Positions 16,468 to 24,970 of a stretch of DNA of 64,000 bases are shown in pieces. The stretch spans positions 1,674,001 through 1,738,000 of the forward strand of contig NZ_CP104562.2 of the NCBI RefSeq assembly GCF_025398155.2. The letters run 5' to 3'. Positions within the stretch are counted from its first letter, which is position 1. Every line of letters starts with the position of its first letter. This stretch comes from Roseateles amylovorans. GTDB lineage: Bacteria; Pseudomonadota; Gammaproteobacteria; Burkholderiales; Burkholderiaceae_C. Made by a program: the position numbers and the translations under genes. The notes beneath the pieces were generated by a model, which was given only the letters and a program-made list of their open reading frames with translations, was not told the origin of the DNA and did no database searches.

Positions 16468-18048
16468 TCAGGCGTAGACGCCGTGCAGGAACCAGGCGCC
16501 GCTGTCCGGATCGTCGTCCTTGCCGGGCGGCTGCTGGAAGATGGCGAGCACCCCGGCGTTGTCATTGACCGCAATCCAGTAGTCACGCACCACCTGGCGA
16601 TGGCCGGCGGCCTGCACGGTGGCGTTGTCCCCCGGCTTGAGCTGGGTGAAGGGCGGGGTGGACGGAGAAGCCCGTGAAGCCTTTGAGTCCCGTGAGCCCC
16701 ATGAGCCCGGTGAGCCCGGTGAGCCTGCTGAGCCCGGCAGGACGGCAGCGCCGGCCGCGCCGGACGTCTCGGCGTCTGGGGCGGCGTCCGGCGTCGTCGC
16801 CTCGCGCGGCAGTCGGTCCCACCAGCCGCCCTCGATCCGATCCGGACCGATCAGCAGCGTCAGCGGTCCCTGGTAATGCGGACCGCCGTCGCGCAGGGCC
16901 AGCCGCAGCGGCGGCTCCAGCAAGAAGACGGGCGCGGGCGCGCCGGGCGGCTCGACCGCGCCCCGGGCCGGGCCCGTCCCCCGGCTGCGGCCGCCGCGGC
17001 CGGTGCCGGCGCTGACGGCCTGCGCGCAGGGCTGCCACCGGGTCATCCATTCCGGTCGATGGTCATCGCCGGTGGCCGGCTGCAGCACCCGCTCCGGCCC
17101 CAGCCGGGCGGCGATGCGCTCCAGCGTCAGGTAGAGCGTCTCGCCGGTGCGCACCGTATCGGGCAGCAGCGAGGCGCTTTCCTCGGTGAGGACCTGCACT
17201 CCCAGCGCTTGCAGCCGCAGTTCACCGACGGGCGCCAGCAGGGTCGTCTTGGCCAGATGCTCGGCCAGCAGGCGGCAGAAATGTTCCAGCTCGCGGATCG
17301 GCTCGGCGGTGCGCAGGGTCAGGCTGCCGCCATCGCCCGCGTCCTTGGCCCGCATGGAGTCATGCACCCAGTGCAGCGTCACGCCGGTGGCGCCCGCATG
17401 GCGGGCCGCCAGCCAGCCGCACAGGCGCATGAGCAGCGGCCGGGCGCTCAGCAGCAGGGCAGGCGCATGGTCCTCGCGACTGGGCAGCTCGACACGCGCG
17501 AGGAAGTCCTCCGGCAGTGTTTGCCAGCGATGGGCCTCGGGCCGCAGCGCGTAGGCCTGGTCCAACTGGGTCAGCAGCGCCGCACCGAAGCGTCGACTGA
17601 TGCCGCCGCGCGGCAACAACCGCAACTGGCCCAGCGTGTTGATGCCGGCCCGGGTGAGCGCTTCGGCATGGGCGGCGGCCGCGCTGAGTGCCCTCAGCGG
17701 CAGCGGATCCAGGACCACCTGCAGCAGCCGGCCGCCCAGGTCCGGCACGCCGCAACGCGCCAGGGTCAGCGCGGCGGTGGCGGTCGGTGCCCAACCGATG
17801 CCGATCACGCCGAGGTCCGGCGCCTCGTCGCTGATCCGCTGCTGGAGCGCGCCCAGCCCGCGGAACAGGCGCAGGCTGGCCGCGACCTCCATCACCACGG
17901 CGTCCTCCATCCTCGCCACCCGGGGCGTGAACTGCAGGCACCACACCGCCAATCCGGACTGCGCCTCCGGACAGATGCCGGGAGGCGCCTTCGGATCATC
18001 GGACGGCGTCGGTGCTCGAGGCGACAGGATCAGGGCGACCCACAACAT
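16468..18048 (-). CDS. imuB: ImuB, catalytically inactive Y-family polymerase-like protein
   Basis: A 526-residue DinB/Y-family-like protein. It begins MLWVALILSPRAP, the usual ImuB start, and has the little-finger-like region and a C-terminal extension ending in the WFLHGVYA block typical of ImuB. Acidic triads of active Y-family polymerases are not seen; the family acts as a scaffold linking DnaE2 to the beta clamp. It starts 53 bp inside the 3' end of imuA and is translationally linked to it. Near residues 439-459 a Gly-Ser-Pro repeat is encoded by a 9-bp tandem array. A second Gly/Arg-rich linker lies near residues 340-370. Confidence 0.92.
   Translation of the reverse strand: MLWVALILSPRAPTPSDDPKAPPGICPEAQSGLAVWCLQFTPRVARMEDAVVMEVAASLRLFRGLGALQQRISDEAPDLGVIGIGWAPTATAALTLARCGVPDLGGRLLQVVLDPLPLRALSAAAAHAEALTRAGINTLGQLRLLPRGGISRRFGAALLTQLDQAYALRPEAHRWQTLPEDFLARVELPSREDHAPALLLSARPLLMRLCGWLAARHAGATGVTLHWVHDSMRAKDAGDGGSLTLRTAEPIRELEHFCRLLAEHLAKTTLLAPVGELRLQALGVQVLTEESASLLPDTVRTGETLYLTLERIAARLGPERVLQPATGDDHRPEWMTRWQPCAQAVSAGTGRGGRSRGTGPARGAVEPPGAPAPVFLLEPPLRLALRDGGPHYQGPLTLLIGPDRIEGGWWDRLPREATTPDAAPDAETSGAAGAAVLPGSAGSPGSPGSWGSRDSKASRASPSTPPFTQLKPGDNATVQAAGHRQVVRDYWIAVNDNAGVLAIFQQPPGKDDDPDSGAWFLHGVYA
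16671..16733. repeat. 9-bp tandem array inside imuB, seven units
   Basis: Units CCCGTGAAG, CCTTTGAGT, CCCGTGAGC, CCCATGAGC, CCGGTGAGC (twice) and CTGCTGAGC. Read on the minus strand they encode a three-residue repeat rich in Gly, Ser and Pro within ImuB. The unit is three codons, so copy-number changes keep the frame. Confidence 0.9.
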
Positions 18049-19141
18049 CGTGGCGCTCCGGGAAAGAAGAGTCGGGAACGGTCCGGGCCGAGGTGGCGTC
18101 GGCGTGGTCGGCGTGGTCGGCCTGCCAGGTCGGGACCAAGGCGGACAGGGTCGTCGACAGGACCGCCGAGGAAGCCGTCGAGGTGGCTGAAACGGTGGCT
18201 GAAGCGGTGGCCGATGCGGTGACTGCCGAGACCGGCGACACGGCGACCGATGAACGGCGGGATGGCCGCTGCACCGTGGACACCCGCTCGCGCACCGGCG
18301 CCGGCGTGGTGGCGGGTTGAGGCCGCAGATGGCTGGGGCGCATCACCCGAGGCGTCAGCACCGTGTCCAGTCCGCCGGGGATGGAGGGCAGACGCAGCGG
18401 GGTTTCCTGGGCGGGCCCCTTGCGCTTGAGGATCTGCACCTGCAGCGCCCAATCCACATCGATCGTCACTTGCAGGCGCAAGGGCGCGGGCGATGGATCG
18501 TGACGCGCTTCCAGCGGCCGGAACAGAAAGATCGGACCTTCGAAGGATTGCGCCAGCACCTGCAAGCGCCGCAATTGCTCCGGAGCGGCCTGCGGCATCC
18601 AGGCCATCACCGCACCGGCGGCATTGGACTTGATCAACTGCTCGGTGCACCACAGCCGCTCCGACGGTGCCTGGGCCTGGATCCAGACCAGATGGCGTTC
18701 GTCCAGCCCCAGGTGCCTCAGGCCGGGCAGGTGAGGGCGCTTGGGCGGGCCGACCAGCACGACTGCGGTCCCGCGCTTCACGAGGGTCCGCAGCGCGGGC
18801 CCCACCAGCCGCCATTCAGCCAGCGAGAACTGGGTCTGCAGCACTTCGGTGATCTGCTGCGCCGGCCAGCCGCCGCCCGGCAACTCGGCATCCAGCGCGG
18901 GAAAGCCGCTCGACCAGGTGAGGGTGGAGGTGCGGCCCAGCGCATCGCCGCGCCACAGCACGTCGGCAATGGCCGAAGGCAGGGGCGTGAGGGCTGGGCG
19001 CGCCGCATTCTGCGAAGGCGACACGAGGGCCTCGAGATCGGGCTCGGGATCGGGCTCGGTGGGGCTGGGGCTGGGGCTGGGGAGCGGGGGCTGTCCGGCA
19101 GGCGGGGACAGGCCGTCCTCCCTGGCAGACAGGGATGTCAT
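17996..19141 (-). CDS. imuA: ImuA, SOS mutagenesis cassette protein (RecA/SulA-like)
   Basis: A 381-residue protein with the ImuA core: VLWRGDALGRTSTLTWSSGF, GGGWPAQQITEVLQTQFSLA, and EWRLVGPALRTLVKRG followed by VVLVGPPKRPHLPGLRHLGL. This is a RecA-like domain with a degenerate nucleotide site. ImuA works with ImuB and DnaE2 in damage-induced mutagenesis. The last 120 residues are low-complexity Ala/Ser/Thr/Val sequence encoded partly by 9- and 12-bp tandem repeats, far longer than usual. I chose the ATG at 19141, not the TTG at 19153, because the ATG lies just downstream of the LexA box and matches family length better. Confidence 0.9.
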   Translation of the reverse strand: MTSLSAREDGLSPPAGQPPLPSPSPSPTEPDPEPDLEALVSPSQNAARPALTPLPSAIADVLWRGDALGRTSTLTWSSGFPALDAELPGGGWPAQQITEVLQTQFSLAEWRLVGPALRTLVKRGTAVVLVGPPKRPHLPGLRHLGLDERHLVWIQAQAPSERLWCTEQLIKSNAAGAVMAWMPQAAPEQLRRLQVLAQSFEGPIFLFRPLEARHDPSPAPLRLQVTIDVDWALQVQILKRKGPAQETPLRLPSIPGGLDTVLTPRVMRPSHLRPQPATTPAPVRERVSTVQRPSRRSSVAVSPVSAVTASATASATVSATSTASSAVLSTTLSALVPTWQADHADHADATSARTVPDSSFPERHDVVGRPDPVASSTDAVR

Positions 19142-19154
19142 GGCGCAAAGCAAA

Positions 19155-19174
19155 TACTGTATGAAAGCACAGTA
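19155..19174. promoter_or_regulatory. LexA (SOS) box of the imuA-imuB-dnaE2 operon
   Basis: The sequence TACTGT-ATGAAAGC-ACAGTA has the CTGT-N8-ACAG core and flanking TA/TA that match the Escherichia coli LexA consensus at all conserved positions. It ends 13 bp before the imuA start codon, so repression would block the promoter or early transcription. A GNAT gene diverges at 19313 and could in principle share control. Confidence 0.93.
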
Positions 19175-19312
19175 TAGGCGGCGACTTATGGCCTGAAGGG
19201 GTGGTTACAACTTCGATGGGTCGGCCCGTGATGCAAGTCCTCCCTTCTTGCGTATAGACATCACTCCCCACCCTGAAAACTCATCGGAGCGCATAATGGC
19301 CGGGTAAACCCT

Positions 19313-19903
19313 ATGTTGATGTTGTCCCCCACTCCTCCCGCTGGTGACGACCTCCTGCAGACGGCGCGCCTGACGCTCCGCCCGCCGGAGGATGCCGATC
19401 TCTCGCTGCTGCATCAGGCGCTGAGCGATCCCGCCAATCGCCGGTTCGGCGCGGACGGCGCCTGCGCCAGCGCGCGGCTGAGCCATTGGCAGGCGCTCTG
19501 GGCGCGGGACGCCATCGGCCCCTGGGCGGTGCAATTGCAGGACCGACCCCAGCATGGCGCGATCGGTTTCGGCGGACTGAGCCGAGGCTTGGTAGCCGGT
19601 GTGCCGGCGTTGCTGCTGGAGTTCCACTTCCGTTCGGACTTCTGGGGCTGCGGCTATGCGGCGGAGATGTCCCTCACCGCCTTGCGCCTGGCCTTCGACC
19701 GCCTGAAAGCGGGGGCGGTGCAGTCCCTGCTGCCGCCCGGCAACACGGCCGCCCGCAAGACGGTGGAGCGGCTGGGCCTGCGGCTCAAGGGCTCGGTGGC
19801 CGATCATCCCGGCGAGGCCGCCAGCCTGCTCTACGAGATCAACGTCGCCCAATTCAGCGAACGGCCACCGCAACAGCCTGAGCCGACGCCGTTCGGTGCC
19901 TGA
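19313..19903 (+). CDS. GNAT-family N-acetyltransferase
   Basis: A 196-residue RimJ/RimL-type acetyltransferase. It has LQTARLTLRPPEDADLSLL at the start, a middle strand pair (GAIGFGGLSR, LLEFHFRSDFWGCGYAAEM) and the acetyl-CoA-binding helix region (EMSLTALRLAFDRL), ending with NTAARKTVERLGLRLKGS, the classic GNAT motif B. The acceptor may be a protein N-terminus or a small amine. The ATG at 19313 is followed by a second ATG at 19319; neither has a clear ribosome-binding site. It diverges from the SOS cassette and converges with the Crp/Fnr gene 15 bp away. Confidence 0.88.
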   Translation: MLMLSPTPPAGDDLLQTARLTLRPPEDADLSLLHQALSDPANRRFGADGACASARLSHWQALWARDAIGPWAVQLQDRPQHGAIGFGGLSRGLVAGVPALLLEFHFRSDFWGCGYAAEMSLTALRLAFDRLKAGAVQSLLPPGNTAARKTVERLGLRLKGSVADHPGEAASLLYEINVAQFSERPPQQPEPTPFGA

Positions 19904-19918
19904 GCCCGGACGCTCCGC

Positions 19919-20872
19919 CTACTGCGGATAGGTTCGCAACCCTTCCAGATCCAGCACCCGCACCCCGCCGTATTCGACGACGATAAGCTGCCGGTCCTGC
20001 AGATGCCGCAGTGCCTCATTCACGCGCTGCCGAGACAATCCCACCAGATGACCCAGCTCCTGCTGCGTGATGCGCAGCAGTCCGCCGACGCCGGGATAGA
20101 GCTGCGGATGGAAAAGCGCCGCCAGGTTGCGCGCCACCCGCAGGTCGGGATCGCTCTGGCGGTCGATTTCGCGCGCGGCGATGAACTGGCCCAGCCGCTC
20201 ATTGAGCTGGTTCAGCACATACCGGTTGAAGGCGATGCTGGTCTCCAGCAACTCATCGAAGCCCGCCAGCGGCAGCCCGGCGACCACACTGCGCCGCAGG
20301 GCCTGGATGTTGTAGCGATAGACCTCGCGCTTGAGCAGCGTGCCCTCCCCGAACCAGCCGCCCGGCGGCACGCCGGTGAAGGTCACCGGCCGAGCGGCGG
20401 CATCGTCGTTGCTCATCTTCAGCAAGCCGTCGATGACGCCGAACCAGTAATTGGCTTCACGGCCGATGCGGCAGATGCGCTCCCCCACCTCCACCTCCAC
20501 CACCTGCAGGCTGGCCTCGATGCGCTCGCGCAGCGGCGACTCGAGCGTCCGCAGCCAGGGGATGGCGGCCAGTTCCTGCGCGGAAGCGCCACGGGCACGC
20601 TGACGCAATGGCGGGGCGGTCGCGGAGGCGCCTGAGGGCGGGGAGCTCCCAAAGACCGCAGAGGCCGCAGAAGCTGCAGAAGCCGCAGAAGCTGCAGACG
20701 TTGCCGCAGCCGTCGTGACCGTCGTCGCGATCGGCATCGTCACTGCCGCATGTGCCCCGTCCTCAATGGCGGCGCCCGGCGCCGCGGTGAGGGCCGGGGG
20801 CGGCACCGCGGTGGGCGCGGTGCTGACGGGAAGGGCGGGCTTGTCCATCCTCGCTTCATCGCGCCGCTGCAT
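19919..20872 (-). CDS. Crp/Fnr-family transcriptional regulator with long Ala-rich N-terminal extension
   Basis: A 317-residue protein. Residues about 95-215 form a cyclic-nucleotide-binding-like beta barrel (VEVGERICRIGREANYWFGVIDG). Residues about 240-310 form a winged helix-turn-helix (ELGHLVGLSRQRVNEALRHL). No Fnr cysteine cluster is seen, so it is not an oxygen sensor of the Fnr type. The first 90 residues are Ala/Ser/Thr-rich, partly encoded by a 9-bp array at 20654-20698 (repeating Ser-Ala-Ala), and are foreign to the family. It is divergent from the acyl-CoA ligase and transporter operon, its likely target. Confidence 0.88.
   Translation of the reverse strand: MQRRDEARMDKPALPVSTAPTAVPPPALTAAPGAAIEDGAHAAVTMPIATTVTTAAATSAASAASAASAASAVFGSSPPSGASATAPPLRQRARGASAQELAAIPWLRTLESPLRERIEASLQVVEVEVGERICRIGREANYWFGVIDGLLKMSNDDAAARPVTFTGVPPGGWFGEGTLLKREVYRYNIQALRRSVVAGLPLAGFDELLETSIAFNRYVLNQLNERLGQFIAAREIDRQSDPDLRVARNLAALFHPQLYPGVGGLLRITQQELGHLVGLSRQRVNEALRHLQDRQLIVVEYGGVRVLDLEGLRTYPQ
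20654..20698. repeat. 9-bp tandem array inside the Crp/Fnr gene, five units
   Basis: Units GACCGCAGA, GGCCGCAGA, AGCTGCAGA, AGCCGCAGA and AGCTGCAGA. On the minus strand they encode a repeating Ser-Ala-Ala tract in the N-terminal extension of the regulator. Unit length is three codons. Confidence 0.88.
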
Positions 20873-20971
20873 GACATGACGCTGACGATACCCCCTGGAC
20901 CAGGGCCCCGCTGCGCCCGACCCTCCCCCTCATCCCTACGGGAAAACGTGCCCCCGAACTCTCCCTAGGAA

Positions 20972-20987
20972 TGTCGTTGCAATGACA
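20972..20987. promoter_or_regulatory. Candidate Crp/Fnr-type operator, 16-bp palindrome
   Basis: TGTCGTTG/CAATGACA is a 16-bp inverted repeat with one mismatch pair. It lies between the divergent starts of the Crp/Fnr regulator (20872) and the acyl-CoA ligase (21075), about 90-100 bp from each. Spacing and symmetry fit a Crp/Fnr-family dimer site, though the half-site is neither the Crp TGTGA nor the Fnr TTGAT consensus. It could mediate autoregulation and control of the transport operon. Confidence 0.5.
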
Positions 20988-21074
20988 ACACGACGTCAAA
21001 GCCGCAGCCTACGATCGCGCTCAAACCGCACCACGTGGTCCTTCGGGCGGCGTGAGATGCACAAGGAGACGACG

Positions 21075-23051
21075 GTGGAACAGACCTTCCCCCGATGGCT
21101 GCTCACGCATGCCCGACAGCGCCCTCATGCGCCGGCGCTGCGAGAGAAGCAGCTCGGCATCTGGCAGACGCTCGACTGGGCGGCGCTGGCGGCACTGGTG
21201 CGCGAGCTGGCGCACGGACTGGCCGCTGCCGGGCTGACGCGCGGTCAGCACCTGGTCGTGGTGGGCGAGAACCGGCCTCGGCTGTATGCCTGCATGTTGG
21301 CGGCGCAGGCGCTCGGCGCCGTCCCGGTGCCGCTCTATCAGGATGCAGTCGCCCAGGAATTCGTCTATCCGCTGCAGAACGCCGACATCGCCTTCGCGGT
21401 GGTCGAGGACCAGGAACAAGTCGACAAGCTGCTGGAGATCCAGGACCAATGCCCGGCGCTGCAGCGTCTGTGGTTCGATGATCCGCGCGGGCTGCGCCGC
21501 TACACCGCGCCCGGCCTGGCCTCGCTGGACGATCTCTGCGCCGAAGGTCGCGCCCATGCGATGCGCCATCCCGGCTTCTTCGAGGCCGAGGTCGACGCCG
21601 GCCGCACCGGCGATGTCGCGGCGATGTTCTTCACCTCCGGCACCACCGGTCATCCCAAGGGCGTGGTCCACACCCATGCCTCGCTGATCGATCGCGCCAG
21701 CGCCGGCGCCCGGTTCGATCGGCTGGGTCCGGAGGAAGAGGTGCTCGCCTATCTGCCCTGCGCCTGGATCGGGCAGAACATCTTCAGCTATGCGCAGTGG
21801 CTGACCTGCGGCTATGTCGTCAACTGTCCCGAGTCGGCCGATACCGTCAGCATCGACCTCAAGGAGATCGGCCCGACCTACTACTTCGCGCCGCCGCGGG
21901 TGTTCGAGGGTCTGCTCACCAGCGTGATGATCCGCATGGAAGATGCCGGTGCGGTCAAGCGGTGGCTGTTCTCGCGGTGCATGGCATTGGCTCGCCGGGT
22001 GGGCCCCGCGTTGATGGACGGCCGACCGGTGCGCCCGTGGGACCGATGGCGCTATCGACTGGGCGACCTGCTCATCTACGGCCCGCTGCGCAACACCTTG
22101 GGCTTCTCGCGGGTGCGGGTGGCCTACACCGCGGGCGAGGCCATCGGGCCGGACCTGTTCCGCTTCTACCGCTCGATCGGCATCAACCTGAAGCAGTTGT
22201 ATGGATCGACCGAGACCGCGGTCTTCGTCTGCCTGCAGCCCGACCACGAAGCCAAGGCCGACACCGTGGGCGTGCCGATCGAGGGCGTCGAGATCCGGCT
22301 CTCTGACCGGGGCGAGATCCTGGTTCGGTCCCCGGGCCTGCTGCAGGGCTATTACAAGAATCCCGAAGCCACCGCCGAGGTGCTGAGCAGGGACGGCTGG
22401 TACCGGACCGGCGATGCGGGCTTCCTGGACGCGGGCGGACACCTGAAGATCATCGACCGCGCCAAGGATGTCGGCCGCCTGGCCGGCGGCGCCTTCGACG
22501 GCGCGATCTTTGCGCCCAAGTATGTCGAGAACAAGCTGAAGTTCTTCGCCTTCATCAAGGAGGCGGTGGCCTTCGGCGATGGACGCGACCAGGTCTGCGC
22601 ATTCATCAACATCGACATGGAGGCCGTTGGCCACTGGGCTGAACGGCGCCATCTGCCCTATGCCGGCTACGCCGACCTGGCGGCCAAGCCGGAGGTCTAT
22701 GCGCTGATCCGCGAGGGCATCGAGCAGGTCAATGCCGACCTCGCGCAGGACCAGCGACTGGCCGGCAGCCAGGTCACCCGCTTCCTGATCCTGCACAAGG
22801 AGCTGGATGCGGACGATGGCGAATTGACCCGCACCCGCAAGGTGCGGCGCGGGGCGATCGCCGACAAGTACCAGGTGCTCATGGAAGCGCTCTATGGCGG
22901 GTTGTCCTCGCAATACATCGAGACGGCCGTGAGATTCGAGGATGGCCGCACCGGCCGTGCGGCCGCCGAGTTGCGCATCGAAGACGCGCGCACCTTCCCC
23001 GCGGCGCCCGAGGGTGAGGCCCCGGTGCCTGCACTGCGGAGGGCCGCCTGA
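21075..23051 (+). CDS. AMP-forming acyl-CoA synthetase (FadD-like)
   Basis: A 658-residue adenylate-forming ligase. It shows the P-loop-like motif MFFTSGTTGHPKGVVHTH, the core LKQLYGSTE, and the hinge GWYRTGDAGFLDAGGHLKIIDRAKD. Length and the long insert group it with long-chain acyl-CoA synthetases. It activates a carboxylic acid to its CoA thioester with ATP in the cytoplasm; the acid may be fatty or aryl. I chose the GTG at 21075 because AAGGAG lies 6 bases upstream; an ATG at 21057 has no such signal. It is the first gene of the operon with livG, whose start overlaps its stop codon by one base. Confidence 0.88.
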   Translation: MEQTFPRWLLTHARQRPHAPALREKQLGIWQTLDWAALAALVRELAHGLAAAGLTRGQHLVVVGENRPRLYACMLAAQALGAVPVPLYQDAVAQEFVYPLQNADIAFAVVEDQEQVDKLLEIQDQCPALQRLWFDDPRGLRRYTAPGLASLDDLCAEGRAHAMRHPGFFEAEVDAGRTGDVAAMFFTSGTTGHPKGVVHTHASLIDRASAGARFDRLGPEEEVLAYLPCAWIGQNIFSYAQWLTCGYVVNCPESADTVSIDLKEIGPTYYFAPPRVFEGLLTSVMIRMEDAGAVKRWLFSRCMALARRVGPALMDGRPVRPWDRWRYRLGDLLIYGPLRNTLGFSRVRVAYTAGEAIGPDLFRFYRSIGINLKQLYGSTETAVFVCLQPDHEAKADTVGVPIEGVEIRLSDRGEILVRSPGLLQGYYKNPEATAEVLSRDGWYRTGDAGFLDAGGHLKIIDRAKDVGRLAGGAFDGAIFAPKYVENKLKFFAFIKEAVAFGDGRDQVCAFINIDMEAVGHWAERRHLPYAGYADLAAKPEVYALIREGIEQVNADLAQDQRLAGSQVTRFLILHKELDADDGELTRTRKVRRGAIADKYQVLMEALYGGLSSQYIETAVRFEDGRTGRAAAELRIEDARTFPAAPEGEAPVPALRRAA

Positions 23052-23995
23052 TGAATGCGATGACCGATCGCCTGGCCCGTCCGTCCGATCCCGGCGCGGG
23101 CACGATGACTTCGGCACCGTCGGCCGCTGTCACGGCCGAGGCCGACATTGCAAAAACCGCAGACACCGCAGACATCGCCGACATGACCGACCCGCCGGGG
23201 CGACGGGCCGAGATCGGCGACGTCCTGCTGGATGTGCGCAACATCTCCTTGTCCTTCGGCGGGGTGAAAGCCTTGAGCGACATCAGCTTCGATGTCCGCG
23301 AGCATGAGATCCGCGCCATCATCGGCCCCAACGGCGCGGGCAAGAGTTCGATGCTCAACTGCATCAACGGGGTCTATCAACCGCAGCAGGGCGAGATCCG
23401 CCTTCGCGGCGAAGACATGGGCCGCTTCAGTCCGCGCCATCGCCAGCGTCGCATGGCCGAGCGCGGCGTGGCCCGCACCTTCCAGAATCTGGCCCTGTTC
23501 AAGGGCATGAGCGTGCTGGACAACATCATGGCGGGCCGAGGCCTGCACATGAAGCGCAACCTGCTGTGGCAGGCCTTGCGGCTGGGCCCCGCGCTGCACG
23601 AGGAGATCGAGCACCGCGAGCAGGTCGAGCGCCTGATCGACTTCCTGGAAATTCAGCCCTACCGCCACACGCCCGTCGGCGGTCTGCCGTATGGCCTGCA
23701 GAAGCGGGTGGACCTGGGGCGCGCGCTGGCCATGGAGCCCCGGGTGCTGCTGCTGGATGAACCGATGGCCGGCATGAATGTCGAGGAGAAGCAGGACATG
23801 TGCCGCTTCATCCTGGACGTCAACGATGAATTCGGCACCACCATCGTGCTGATCGAGCACGACATGGGCGTGGTGATGGACATCAGCGACCGGGTGGTGG
23901 TGCTGGACTATGGACGCAAGATCGGTGACGGCACACCGGACGAGGTGCGGGCCAGCGAGGAGGTGGTCCGCGCCTACCTCGGCCCCGGTCACTGA
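23051..23995 (+). CDS. LIV-type ABC transporter ATP-binding protein (LivG-like)
   Basis: A 314-residue ABC ATPase of the branched-chain amino acid (HAAT) type. It has Walker A GPNGAGKSS, the signature region GGLPYGLQKRVDLGRAL, Walker B VLLLDEPMAGMN, and the switch His in LIEHDMG. The family energises uptake across the inner membrane with LivF. Residues 1-55 form a low-complexity extension rich in Ala/Thr/Asp, with ADTADIADMTD encoded by 9-bp-like repeats, absent from ordinary LivG proteins. Its ATG overlaps the ligase stop codon. Next is the permease livH after 15 bp. Confidence 0.92.
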   Translation: MNAMTDRLARPSDPGAGTMTSAPSAAVTAEADIAKTADTADIADMTDPPGRRAEIGDVLLDVRNISLSFGGVKALSDISFDVREHEIRAIIGPNGAGKSSMLNCINGVYQPQQGEIRLRGEDMGRFSPRHRQRRMAERGVARTFQNLALFKGMSVLDNIMAGRGLHMKRNLLWQALRLGPALHEEIEHREQVERLIDFLEIQPYRHTPVGGLPYGLQKRVDLGRALAMEPRVLLLDEPMAGMNVEEKQDMCRFILDVNDEFGTTIVLIEHDMGVVMDISDRVVVLDYGRKIGDGTPDEVRASEEVVRAYLGPGH

Positions 23996-24010
23996 ACGGA
24001 GCATGACGAC

Positions 24011-24940
24011 ATGGCCTTCTTCCTCGAAACCCTGATCGGCGGCCTGATGACCGGCATGCTGTATGCGCTGGTGGCGCTCGGCTTCGTGCTGATCTTCAAG
24101 GCCTCCGGCGTCTTCAATTTCGCGCAGGGCGCGATGGTGCTGTTCGCCGCGCTTGCGATGGCACGTTTCTCCGAATGGTTCCCGATCTGGTTCGGATTCG
24201 ACAACCTCTGGCTGGCCAACGGCTTGGCGCTGGTAGCCAGCATGGCCTGCATGGTGGCGGTGGCCTGGCTGGTGGAGCGCTGGGCGCTGCGTGGCCTGGT
24301 CAATCAGCCGGCGATCACGCTGTTGATGGCCACGCTGGGCATCAGCTACTTCCTGGATGGTGCGGGCCAGCTGCTGTTCGGCAGCGCCGCCTACAAGATC
24401 GACGTCGGCCTGCCCAAGGACCCGATGTTCGTCCTGGAAGGCACCTTCCCCGGCGGCTTGCTGCTCAACAAGGAGGACCTGGTTTCGGCGGTCATCGCCG
24501 CGATGCTGGTGGGCGTGCTGACGCTGTTCTTCCAGAAGACGCGCACCGGTCGGGCCCTGCGGGCGGTGGCGGACGACCATCAGGCGGCGCAGTCGGTCGG
24601 CATTGCGTTGTCGCGGATCTGGGTCATCGTCTGGTCGGTCGGCGGCCTGGTGGCGCTGGTGGCTGGGATCATCTGGGGCAGCAAGCTCGGGGTGCAGTTC
24701 TCCATCTCGCTGGTGGCCTTGAAGGCCTTTCCGGTGGTGATCCTCGGCGGGCTGACCTCGGTGCCGGGGGCGATCGTCGGCGGCTTGATCATCGGCGTGG
24801 GCGAGAAGCTGTCGGAGATCTATCTCGGGCCGGCCATCGGGGGCGGCATCGAGAACTGGTTCGCCTATGTGCTGGCGCTGGCGCTGCTGCTGGTGCGGCC
24901 GCAGGGCTTGTTCGGCGACAAGATCATCGACCGCGTCTGA
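24011..24940 (+). CDS. LIV-type ABC transporter permease (LivH-like)
   Basis: A 309-residue inner-membrane permease with about eight hydrophobic helices. It has the LivH N-terminus (LETLIGGLMTGMLYALVALG), the NFAQGAM motif and the cytoplasmic EAA-like loop RALRAVADDHQAAQSVGI. It pairs with the LivM-like permease to form the transmembrane channel. It sits 15 bp after livG and 30 bp before livM, in one operon. Substrate class is inferred from the neighbouring CoA ligases. Confidence 0.93.
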   Translation: MAFFLETLIGGLMTGMLYALVALGFVLIFKASGVFNFAQGAMVLFAALAMARFSEWFPIWFGFDNLWLANGLALVASMACMVAVAWLVERWALRGLVNQPAITLLMATLGISYFLDGAGQLLFGSAAYKIDVGLPKDPMFVLEGTFPGGLLLNKEDLVSAVIAAMLVGVLTLFFQKTRTGRALRAVADDHQAAQSVGIALSRIWVIVWSVGGLVALVAGIIWGSKLGVQFSISLVALKAFPVVILGGLTSVPGAIVGGLIIGVGEKLSEIYLGPAIGGGIENWFAYVLALALLLVRPQGLFGDKIIDRV

Positions 24941-24970
24941 CGCCGGTGAACCCTCGAAAGGAGACCCTCG

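Noticed and set aside
21021..23117. 698-codon open frame antisense to the acyl-CoA ligase
   Set aside because: Codon-bias shadow in GC-rich DNA; the plus-strand protein has all ligase motifs.
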